From Bacteroidales bacterium (GTDB lineage Bacteria; Bacteroidota; Bacteroidia; Bacteroidales; UBA932): a stretch of DNA of 64,000 nt. The position numbers were made by a program, and so were the translations under genes. Positions 26,822-33,517 of this stretch are shown piece after piece (positions within the stretch are counted from its first letter, which is position 1; the number at the start of each line of letters is the position of its first letter). The notes under the pieces were generated by a model. The model made no database searches. It saw only the letters and a program-made list of their open reading frames with translations, and was not told the DNA's origin. Location of the stretch: NCBI GenBank assembly GCA_016287875.1, contig JAEEXQ010000001.1:1-64000 (forward strand). The letters are read 5' to 3'.

Positions 26822-29482
26822 ATGAAACTTTTCCTGATTGACGGCCACGCCCTCATCTTCAAGATGTACTATGCCTTCCTGGGCCGGCCTATGATTAATG
26901 CAAAAGGGGTGGATACTTCCATCCTTTTCGGCTTTACGAAATACCTGCTGGAGCTCATACGGCGGGAGCAGCCTACGCACATCGCCGTGGGCTTCGACCC
27001 GCCCGGAGGCACCTTCCGCAACCAGCTCTATCCCGAATACAAGGCTAACCGCGGGGAGACTCCCCAATTGGTGATTGATGCCCTGGAGCCGCTGACGCAG
27101 ATAGTTAAGTCCTTGAATATCCCGGTGCTGATGATTCCGGGGTACGAGGCCGATGACGTGCTGGGATCAATGGCCAAGCGCAGTGCCAGAGAAGGTTTCG
27201 ACGTGTATATGGTGACCCCCGACAAGGATTACGGGCAGCTGCTCGAGCCGCATATCTTCCAGGTCAAGCCCGGGAAGAAGGGTGGCGACGATGAGCTTTT
27301 CGACATCCCCCGCCTCCAGGAAAAGTATGGTATCTCCCGCCCGGACCAGATAATCGATATGCTGGCCATCTGCGGGGATGCTTCGGATAATGTGCCGGGA
27401 GTCAAGGGCGTCGGGGAGGTCGGCGCCAGCAAGTTACTGCAGAAGTACGATACCCTCGAGGGTATCTATGAGCATCTGGGGGAACTTACGGCCCGTCAGC
27501 AGGAGCTTTTCCGTGCTGCGGAGGATCATATCGCCCTCAGCAAGACTCTGGTGACCATCAAGACGGATATTCCTATAGATACCAGCGCCGACGATATGGC
27601 CCTGCGCCCTGCCGGCCCCTCCGCCATCGAGTTGTTCAATCTCTACGGCTTCAATTCCCTGAAGAAGTATCTTGCTGTTGGCGAAATGTCATCTGGCGAG
27701 GGTATTCCCCCTGAGGGACGTAACACCCGCGGTTCGATAGCGGGGGGACCGTCCCGAAGGGAGGGTGGGGTGAGCCCGGAGGGCGAACTCCCGAAGGGGG
27801 AATACCCTCGCCAGATGACGGATTCGGTGCAGCCCCTTCCGCCGGCAGATGTTTCGTTCGTGCTGGATGGAGAAATCCTATGGCTGAATGACGGGAAGGC
27901 TACCCGGAGCGGAAGTGCGGCTGAGTTCAAGGCCGTACTGGAGGATGCCGCACTTAGCAAAGCCGCCTTCGGCATCAAAGCCCAGATGAACGCCCTCGCC
28001 AAGATGGGAATATCCCTCAAGGGCAAACTCCTGGATGTGGAGCTGATGCACTATCTCATCAATCCCGAAAGCGACCACCGCCTCACGGCCCTCTCCCAAA
28101 GCTACCTCGGCATCAGCCTCGACGATGTGCCTGCATCCGACACCGGCTCCCTGTTCTCGATGGCCGAAGAGGCCGTCGACCATAGCGAGGAGACGCAAGC
28201 CATACGCGAACTCTCCGGGGTGCTGCTTGCCGAACTGGAAAAGGCCGGGATGCGCAAGCTCTACGACGAAATCGAGGAACCCCTCATCAGCGTGCTCTCC
28301 GGTATGGAACTGGTGGGCGTGAAGGTCGATCTTAGCTCCCTGAAGGATTTTGCGGAGAGCCTCCGCAAGCAGATGAACGCACGCGAGGCTGAGGTTCGCG
28401 GCTATGCGGAGATGCCCACGCTGAATGTCAGCTCTCCCAAGCAGATGGGCGAAGTCATATTCGAGAAGTTGAAACTGGATCCTAAGGCCAAGAAGCCGGC
28501 CAAGGGCACCTGGCCCACCGACGAAGAAACCCTCTCCGAACTGGCGGACAGGCACCCCATAATCGACGCCCTGCTGGACTACCGCGGGCTGCGCAAGTTG
28601 CTATCTACCTACATCGAACCCTTCGCACAGTATATATCTCCCGTAGATGGCCGGGTGCATACCACCTTCAACCAGGCCCTGACCTCTACCGGCAGGCTCT
28701 CCAGCAGCAACCCCAACCTCCAGAACATCCCCATACGCACCGAACAGGGCCGCGAAATCCGCAAGGCCTTCGTGCCCGGGGCTCCGGGGTGGGTCATGAT
28801 GTCGGCGGATTATTCGCAGATCGAACTCCGCGTGATGGCCCATCTCTGCGGGGATGAGCATCTGCGCCAGGCCTTCCGCGACGGGCAGGACATCCACGCC
28901 GCCACCGCCGCCAAGATCTTCGGGAAGAAGGTGGAGGATGTAAGCGCGGACGAGCGCCGTATGGCCAAGACCGCCAACTTCGGCATTATGTACGGCATCT
29001 CCTCCTTCGGCCTGGCCCAGCGCCTGAAATGCTCCCGCAGCGAGGCCAAGAAACTCATCGACGATTATTTCGCATCCTTCCCCTCCATACGCAGTTTCAT
29101 CGATGAAACCCTGGCGAAGGCCCGCGAAACCCTCTATACCGAAACTATGCTCGGCCGCCGGCGCTATATCGCCGACATCAATTCCCACAATGCCAACATA
29201 CGCGCGATAGCGGAGCGCAATGCCGTGAACGCGCCTATCCAGGGCACGGCCGCCGACATCATCAAGCTCGCCATGATACGCGTGTCGGAGCGCCTGCGCA
29301 AGGAAGGCCTGAAGGCCGCGATGGTGTTGCAGATCCACGACGAACTCCTTCTGGAAGTGCCGGAAGAAGAAATCGCCAAGGTGCAGGCAGTGCTGGTGGA
29401 GGAGATGCAGGGAGTGATGGAATTATCAGTACCTTTAACCGTTGAATGCAATTATGGCAAGACCTGGCTCGAGGCCCATTGA
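26822..29482 (+). CDS. polA: DNA polymerase I, with repeat insertion
   Basis: 886 residues. Replication gap filling and repair. The N-terminal 5' nuclease domain (about 1-285) is intact (LIDGHALIFKMYYAF, GYEADDVLG, TPDKDYGQL, GDASDNVPGVKGVG). The 3'-5' exonuclease-like domain appears inactive: its first motif reads VLDGEILW rather than DxE and the KxDL-type motif reads KAQMNAL. The polymerase domain is complete (SADYSQIELRVMAHL, RRMAKTANFGIMYG, QIHDELLLEVP). Residues about 289-333, in the linker after the nuclease domain, come from a palindromic repeat (27688-27819). ATG at 26822 starts at the conserved MKLFLIDG. Confidence 0.95.
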   Translation: MKLFLIDGHALIFKMYYAFLGRPMINAKGVDTSILFGFTKYLLELIRREQPTHIAVGFDPPGGTFRNQLYPEYKANRGETPQLVIDALEPLTQIVKSLNIPVLMIPGYEADDVLGSMAKRSAREGFDVYMVTPDKDYGQLLEPHIFQVKPGKKGGDDELFDIPRLQEKYGISRPDQIIDMLAICGDASDNVPGVKGVGEVGASKLLQKYDTLEGIYEHLGELTARQQELFRAAEDHIALSKTLVTIKTDIPIDTSADDMALRPAGPSAIELFNLYGFNSLKKYLAVGEMSSGEGIPPEGRNTRGSIAGGPSRREGGVSPEGELPKGEYPRQMTDSVQPLPPADVSFVLDGEILWLNDGKATRSGSAAEFKAVLEDAALSKAAFGIKAQMNALAKMGISLKGKLLDVELMHYLINPESDHRLTALSQSYLGISLDDVPASDTGSLFSMAEEAVDHSEETQAIRELSGVLLAELEKAGMRKLYDEIEEPLISVLSGMELVGVKVDLSSLKDFAESLRKQMNAREAEVRGYAEMPTLNVSSPKQMGEVIFEKLKLDPKAKKPAKGTWPTDEETLSELADRHPIIDALLDYRGLRKLLSTYIEPFAQYISPVDGRVHTTFNQALTSTGRLSSSNPNLQNIPIRTEQGREIRKAFVPGAPGWVMMSADYSQIELRVMAHLCGDEHLRQAFRDGQDIHAATAAKIFGKKVEDVSADERRMAKTANFGIMYGISSFGLAQRLKCSRSEAKKLIDDYFASFPSIRSFIDETLAKARETLYTETMLGRRRYIADINSHNANIRAIAERNAVNAPIQGTAADIIKLAMIRVSERLRKEGLKAAMVLQIHDELLLEVPEEEIAKVQAVLVEEMQGVMELSVPLTVECNYGKTWLEAH
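27688..27819 (+). repeat. Family-1 palindromic element inside polA
   Basis: 132 bases (44 codons), with perfect 25-base terminal inverted repeats (27688-27712, 27795-27819). The central 100 bases (27704-27803) match the reverse complement of 32495-32594 in rsmG with two substitutions. The outer arms (GTCATCTGGCGAGGGT and its complement) are not shared with rsmG yet pair with each other. Encodes a Gly/Pro/Ser/Arg-rich linker including EGRNTRGSIAGGPSRR. Confidence 0.92.
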
Positions 29483-30020
29483 CGAACTGATACGTCTGGC
29501 CATCATAGGCGACGGAGCCGCCTTTACCGAACTCTGGGATACGCATATCAGTTCCCTCCGCTCTTATATACGGAGCCGGATGAAGAATCTGGACGATTTC
29601 TACGTGGATGACATCTGCTCCCGCAGTTTCGAAAAAGCCTTCCGGCAGATACGTACCTACGACCCTTCCAAGAGCCAGTTCAACACCTGGCTTATGAACA
29701 TCGCGCACAATACTGCGGTGGATACGGTCGAACAGGAGAACCGCTCCCACAAGCGCTATGTATCCATCGACCAGGAGGATTTCTCGGAAGAGGACAATCC
29801 CCTCGACTCGATAATACGCGACGAAGACCAGGTGCAGACCGAGAAATACATCGAGGGCCTGCCCGAACTCTACCGGCGCATCGCCAGGATGAGGCTGGTG
29901 GACGGATTGCAGTACGGCGAAATCGCGGAGGAGACAGGAATCCCCCTGAACACGGTGCGTACCCGCATCCGCAGGGCCAAAGCCCAGATCGACAAGATGA
30001 AAAGTGAAGAAAGCATATGA
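29454..30020 (+). CDS. ECF RNA polymerase sigma factor
   Basis: 188 residues. Region 2 (about 30-95) contains DDICSRSFEKAFRQIRTYD and FNTWLMNIAHNTAVD; region 4 (about 130-180) contains LPELYRRIARMRLVDGLQYG and GIPLNTVRTRIRRAKAQI, the helix-turn-helix for -35/-33 recognition. An extracytoplasmic-function sigma-70; no anti-sigma gene adjoins. It starts inside the end of polA (29 bases overlap), and its stop overlaps the next gene (ATGA), so it is cotranscribed with polA and the transporter. Its regulon cannot be told from here. Confidence 0.9.
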   Translation: MARPGSRPIDELIRLAIIGDGAAFTELWDTHISSLRSYIRSRMKNLDDFYVDDICSRSFEKAFRQIRTYDPSKSQFNTWLMNIAHNTAVDTVEQENRSHKRYVSIDQEDFSEEDNPLDSIIRDEDQVQTEKYIEGLPELYRRIARMRLVDGLQYGEIAEETGIPLNTVRTRIRRAKAQIDKMKSEESI

Positions 30021-31498
30021 CCTCTGAAAAAACGTTCAAGTATTGGCAGTGGCGTACCATCATAGTGTCGATGGTTGTCTATGCCATCTATTATTTCGTC
30101 AGAAAGAATTTTTCCATCGCTATGCCCGGCCTGACCGCCGAATATGGCATCTCCAACACCAGCTTCGGCATAGTGATAGCGATAGGCTCGCTGATATACG
30201 GATTCAGCCGCTTCCTGAATGGTTTCGTAGTGGAGAGGGTCAGCCCCAGGGTATTTATGGGAATAGGCCTGATACTCTGCGCCCTCGCCAACCTGTGCTT
30301 CGGTTTCGGAGTGGATCTCAGCTATTGGATAAGCGGCGTGCACGAAGGCCCGCAGTTCGTGAACATGCTCATCCTTGTGATGGGTATCACCATAGTTCTT
30401 AACCAGTATTTCCAGGGGATGGGATTCCCTCCCTGTGCCAGGATGCTCCCTCAGTGGATCGCCCCGGGCGAACTTGCCACCAAGATGAGCATATGGAATA
30501 CGTCGCATTCCATCGGTGCTTTCTGCGCCGTGGTGGTCTGCGGCCTGCTTATGACCAATATGGGTGCGGATATGTCCGGTGACAGCAGCATAGTGGCGCG
30601 CATCAGCTCCAATCTGGCCGGCAGCATAAAGGGCTGGGACGACCTGCCTCTCGCCGACCAGAGTTCCAGGATAATGGCCTATGCGTCGCATTACGGGGCT
30701 TGGCGCTGGTGTTTCATAGTTCCCGCCATAGTGGCCTTGGGCGGCGCCCTGCTCTGCTTTACCGGCCTGAGGGATACGCCCCAGAGCGTGGGCCTTCCCG
30801 AAATCGCCGAGACCCATACCGGCAAGGAAGCTACCGAAGGGAAGAAAGGTGCCCACAGCGCCTTCCTCAAGCATATGGTTTTCTTCAACAAATGGGTCGT
30901 GCTGTATGCTCTGGCCAACATCTTCGTCTATGTGCTCCGTATGGGTGTGCTGGACTGGGGACCCAAGTTCCTTACCGAAGACCGCGGAATGAATATCCAG
31001 GGCGCCGCCTGGTCCGTTGCCGTGTTCGAGCTGACCGCCGTGTTCGGGACCATCTTCGCAGGATGGGCCACCGACAGGATATTCAAGGGCCGTGCGCACA
31101 GGATGTGCCTTTTCTCTATGATAGGTTCCGTAATCTTCCTTGGCCTCTTCGCCCTGGTCAAGATGCCCGTGCTGCTCTCGACCATAGTGCTTGCCCTGGC
31201 AGGATTCTGCATCTACGGGCCTCAGGCCCTGATAGGGATAGGCGCTGCCAACCAGGCTACCAAGGAGGCATCCGCCACCGCCAACGGTCTTACCGGAATC
31301 CTGGGTTACGTCGGATCCGCGCTTTCCGCCCTGGGTGTCGGTCTGATTGCCGACCACTTCGGCTGGAGGGCCGTGTTCATTACCTTCCTTTGCGTGGGCG
31401 TGCTGGGTGCCGTTGTATTCTTCATAATGTGGAAAGCTCCCCGCGATGGTTACGAGCGTTCCCGTAAATTCACTGAAAACTACCTTGCAAATGAATAA
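30017..31498 (+). CDS. Organophosphate:phosphate antiporter (GlpT/UhpT family MFS)
   Basis: 493 residues with about 12 hydrophobic segments. The N-terminus WRTIIVSMVVYAIYYFVRKN followed by FSIAMPGL and the later YFQGMGFPPCARMLPQW are diagnostic of the OPA family, which exchanges sugar phosphates or glycerol-3-phosphate for phosphate. The loop near residue 260-290 (TGKEATEGKKG) is cytoplasmic and charged. The adjoining HAD-IIA phosphatase suggests use of an imported phosphate ester, perhaps glycerol-3-phosphate; this is inference. Confidence 0.88.
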   Translation: MTSEKTFKYWQWRTIIVSMVVYAIYYFVRKNFSIAMPGLTAEYGISNTSFGIVIAIGSLIYGFSRFLNGFVVERVSPRVFMGIGLILCALANLCFGFGVDLSYWISGVHEGPQFVNMLILVMGITIVLNQYFQGMGFPPCARMLPQWIAPGELATKMSIWNTSHSIGAFCAVVVCGLLMTNMGADMSGDSSIVARISSNLAGSIKGWDDLPLADQSSRIMAYASHYGAWRWCFIVPAIVALGGALLCFTGLRDTPQSVGLPEIAETHTGKEATEGKKGAHSAFLKHMVFFNKWVVLYALANIFVYVLRMGVLDWGPKFLTEDRGMNIQGAAWSVAVFELTAVFGTIFAGWATDRIFKGRAHRMCLFSMIGSVIFLGLFALVKMPVLLSTIVLALAGFCIYGPQALIGIGAANQATKEASATANGLTGILGYVGSALSALGVGLIADHFGWRAVFITFLCVGVLGAVVFFIMWKAPRDGYERSRKFTENYLANE

Positions 31499-32327
31499 CG
31501 AACTGCGCGAAAAACTGCTGGCCTTGCGCCACATTGCCCTCGATATGGATGGGACCATCTATATGGAGAACAATATCTTTCCTTTCACCCTGGATTTCCT
31601 GGCGAAACTGGACCGGATGGGCATTAGCTATTCCTTCCTGACCAACAATCCTACCAAGTCGCTGGACGATTACCTTGCCAAGCTTGCCAGGATGGGAATC
31701 AAGGCCGGCCGGGAGCAGATGTACAGCACCGTGCCTGCCACCATCGACTACATAAAGACCCATTTTCCTTCAGCAAAGAAGCTTTTCCTACTGGGTACGC
31801 CTTCCATGATAAGCCAGTTCGAGGAGGCCGGCTTCGTGAGTGCTGCGGATTCGGCGGAAGACGTGCCGGATGCGGTCGTGGTGGCCTTCGATACCACCTT
31901 GGTGTATTCCAGGCTCTGCCGTGCCGCCTGGTGGGTGTCGCAGGGCTTGCCTTATCTGGCTACCAATCCCGACAAGGTCTGCCCGACCGACCAGCCTACC
32001 ATCCTCGTGGACTGCGGTTCGCTTTGCAAGTGCATTGAATATGCTACCGGCCGCCAGCCGGACGTTACCATAGGCAAGCCGGATCCGGCTATGCTGGCAG
32101 GTATCGAAGGCCGTTATGGCCTTAAACCCTCGCAGATTGCGATGGTGGGGGACCGTATCTATACCGATGTGGAGATGGCCTATAATGCGGGCGCTTTCGG
32201 GGTTCTGGTACTCAGCGGCGAGACTACCCTGGAAGTGGCCAAGGCTTGGCCTCACGCTCCTTCTCTTATCTGCCGCGATATCGAAGAACTTGGTTGCCTT
32301 CTTGAAGAAGCCCGTGGATTATGCTGA
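31491..32327 (+). CDS. HAD-IIA family sugar/glycerol phosphatase
   Basis: 278 residues, NagD/phosphoglycolate-phosphatase-like. HAD motif I ALDMDGTIYM (nucleophile Asp and acid Asp), motif II SFLTNNPTKS, motif III/IV GKPDPAML and MVGDRIYTDVEMAYNAG. The IIA-type cap lies between motifs II and III. Likely removes phosphate from small sugar phosphates or glycerol-3-phosphate. ATG at 31491 overlaps the transporter stop by eight bases; the longer upstream reading lies inside the transporter. Confidence 0.85.
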   Translation: MNNELREKLLALRHIALDMDGTIYMENNIFPFTLDFLAKLDRMGISYSFLTNNPTKSLDDYLAKLARMGIKAGREQMYSTVPATIDYIKTHFPSAKKLFLLGTPSMISQFEEAGFVSAADSAEDVPDAVVVAFDTTLVYSRLCRAAWWVSQGLPYLATNPDKVCPTDQPTILVDCGSLCKCIEYATGRQPDVTIGKPDPAMLAGIEGRYGLKPSQIAMVGDRIYTDVEMAYNAGAFGVLVLSGETTLEVAKAWPHAPSLICRDIEELGCLLEEARGLC

Positions 32328-33259
32328 TTCCTTCTGAAAATACCTTTGCGCGTGCCGTGGAGCTTTGGCGGGAGTGGAATTCGCGTATCAATGTGATTTC
32401 CCGCAAGGACGAAGATAACATCTTCGCCCACCACATCCTCCATTCCCTGGCCATTGCCCGATACCTGGAAATCTATTATCCTTCGTGCGGGTGCATTCCC
32501 CCTTCGGGAGTTCGCCCTTCGGGCTCACCCCACCATCCCTTCGGGACGGTCCCCCCGCTATCGAACCGCGGGTGTTACGTCCCTCAGGGGGAATGCACCC
32601 TCCCTCGGGACGTTGAATCTGAGGAACAGCACGCATCAGCGTGCTCGGCGAAGGGCGGGTCTGAGCTGGCTCAGATCGAGAGTGCCCGTCCGCAGGTTTC
32701 TCCCGCCGTGGCGGCTAATGCGCTGAACGATAGCGATTTAGCTATATGCCTCCCCCCGGAAAATGGAGGGGAGGGATGTGGCGAAACTGCTGATAATCAA
32801 GCACATAACTGCCACGCCTCATTTCTGGATGTCGGGACAGGCGGCGGTTTTCCCGGAATTCCGCTGGCGATGGTGATGCCGGAGGCGAGGTTCACGCTGT
32901 GCGATTCGATAGGAAAGAAGGTGCGCGTGGCGCAGGCGGTCGTGGACGGACTGGGATTGAAGAATGTAGAATGCGTCAATGCTAGGGTCGAGAGTCTGCC
33001 TGGGCAATGGGACTGGATAGTCAGCCGTGCAGTCACCAGCCTCGAAAACTTCTATCCCTGGGTGAAAGGGCGTTTCCGCAACAGCATTCTCTACCTGAAA
33101 GGCGGAGATATCGAAACCGAAATCGCCGCACTGCAGAAGAAATACCACGTTCCCTCCGAGAATATCCGCACTTGGGACATAAATTCTTGGTTAAATGACG
33201 AATATTTTGCAGAAAAATTTGTAATTGAGGTTGGAAAAAACTACCTTTGCACTCCCTAA
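32321..33259 (+). CDS. rsmG: 16S rRNA m7G527 methyltransferase with long repeat insertion
   Basis: 312 residues against about 210 for typical RsmG (GidB). The N-terminus (MLIPSENTFARAVELWREWN...HHILHSLAIARYLE) and the methyltransferase core from residue about 167 (FLDVGTGGGFPGIPLAMVMP, SIGKKVRVAQAV, VSRAVTSLENF) are normal. Residues about 55-166, directly before SAM motif I, are not of the family: they are encoded by a family-1 palindrome, a middle hairpin stretch and a complete family-2 element, all in frame. Whether the product is active is unknown. Its ATG overlaps the stop of the HAD gene. Confidence 0.9.
   Translation: MLIPSENTFARAVELWREWNSRINVISRKDEDNIFAHHILHSLAIARYLEIYYPSCGCIPPSGVRPSGSPHHPFGTVPPLSNRGCYVPQGECTLPRDVESEEQHASACSAKGGSELAQIESARPQVSPAVAANALNDSDLAICLPPENGGEGCGETADNQAHNCHASFLDVGTGGGFPGIPLAMVMPEARFTLCDSIGKKVRVAQAVVDGLGLKNVECVNARVESLPGQWDWIVSRAVTSLENFYPWVKGRFRNSILYLKGGDIETEIAALQKKYHVPSENIRTWDINSWLNDEYFAEKFVIEVGKNYLCTP
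32489..32600 (-). repeat. Family-1 palindromic element inside rsmG
   Basis: Inverted arms GGGTGCATTCCCCCT (32489-32503) and its complement (32586-32600). Bases 32495-32594 match the polA element 98/100 in reverse orientation. Thus the same DNA is read on opposite strands in the two proteins. Confidence 0.92.
32628..32690. repeat. Middle hairpins of the rsmG insertion
   Basis: AGCACGC-ATCA-GCGTGCT (32628-32645) and TCTGAGC-TG-GCTCAGA (32660-32675) lie between the two recognised elements. They may be a third inserted element; no other copy seen. Confidence 0.5.
32707..32816 (+). repeat. Family-2 hairpin element, copy 3, inside rsmG
   Basis: Central hairpin with CCTCCCC / GGGGAGG (about 32749-32774), preceded by TTTAGCTATA as in the copy at 52.4 kb (TTTTAGCTATA) and followed by GCTGATAATCA-----CATAAC. 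Outer arms GTGGCGGCTAATG...CATAACTGCCAC are imperfectly paired. The copy is translated as part of RsmG, ending right at SAM motif I. Confidence 0.82.
33218..33249 (+). promoter_or_regulatory. Promoter of rpmH
   Basis: TTTG (33218-33221), 20 bases, TACCTTTG (33242-33249), inside the last codons of rsmG. Leader of about 30 bases to the ATG at 33285. Confidence 0.7.
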
Positions 33260-33284
33260 AGCGAAAAATTAAAAAAGTATAGAT

Positions 33285-33437
33285 ATGAAAAGGACATTTC
33301 AACCTTCAAACCGCAAGCGCGTCAACAAGCACGGCTTCCGTGAGCGTATGAGCACTCCTAATGGCCGTCGCGTACTTGCCGCCCGTCGTGCACACGGTCG
33401 CAAGAAACTCACCGTGTCCTCCGAAGACAGGTTCTAA
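33285..33437 (+). CDS. rpmH: Ribosomal protein bL34
   Basis: 50 residues of the large-subunit protein L34: [18 protein letters not shown], then [20 protein letters not shown], with the basic composition and length expected. Between its own promoter and a strong terminator, so it forms a single-gene unit. In many bacteria rpmH adjoins dnaA/oriC genes; here its neighbours are rsmG (gidB) and a peptidase. Confidence 0.97.
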   Translation: MKRTFQPSNRKRVNKHGFRERMSTPNGRRVLAARRAHGRKKLTVSSEDRF

Positions 33438-33457
33438 TCCTTGCTTCAAGGGTTAAG

Positions 33458-33490
33458 AAAACCGGTTGAAAGAAATTTCAGCCGGTTTTT
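33458..33490 (+). terminator. Terminator of rpmH
   Basis: AAAACCGGTTGAAA-GAAA-TTTCAGCCGGTTTTTC: a 14-base-pair stem with one G-T pair and a T-run. Confidence 0.88.
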
Positions 33491-33517
33491 CTGTAAAAAA
33501 ATGTCTATATTGCAGAC

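Noticed and set aside
32388..32636. Minus-strand frame in rsmG whose peptide resembles the polA insertion
   Set aside because: The resemblance is due to the shared repeat DNA; it overlaps rsmG and has no gene of its own. Kept as evidence for the repeat only.
32460..32820. Frameshift or assembly error as the cause of the long RsmG
   Set aside because: The frame is unbroken from the normal start to the normal end, and the extra DNA matches repeats found elsewhere in the window, so insertion is the simpler reading.
33285..33437. Replication origin beside rpmH and rsmG
   Set aside because: rpmH and gidB can mark oriC, but no dnaA, dnaN or cluster of DnaA boxes is visible here.
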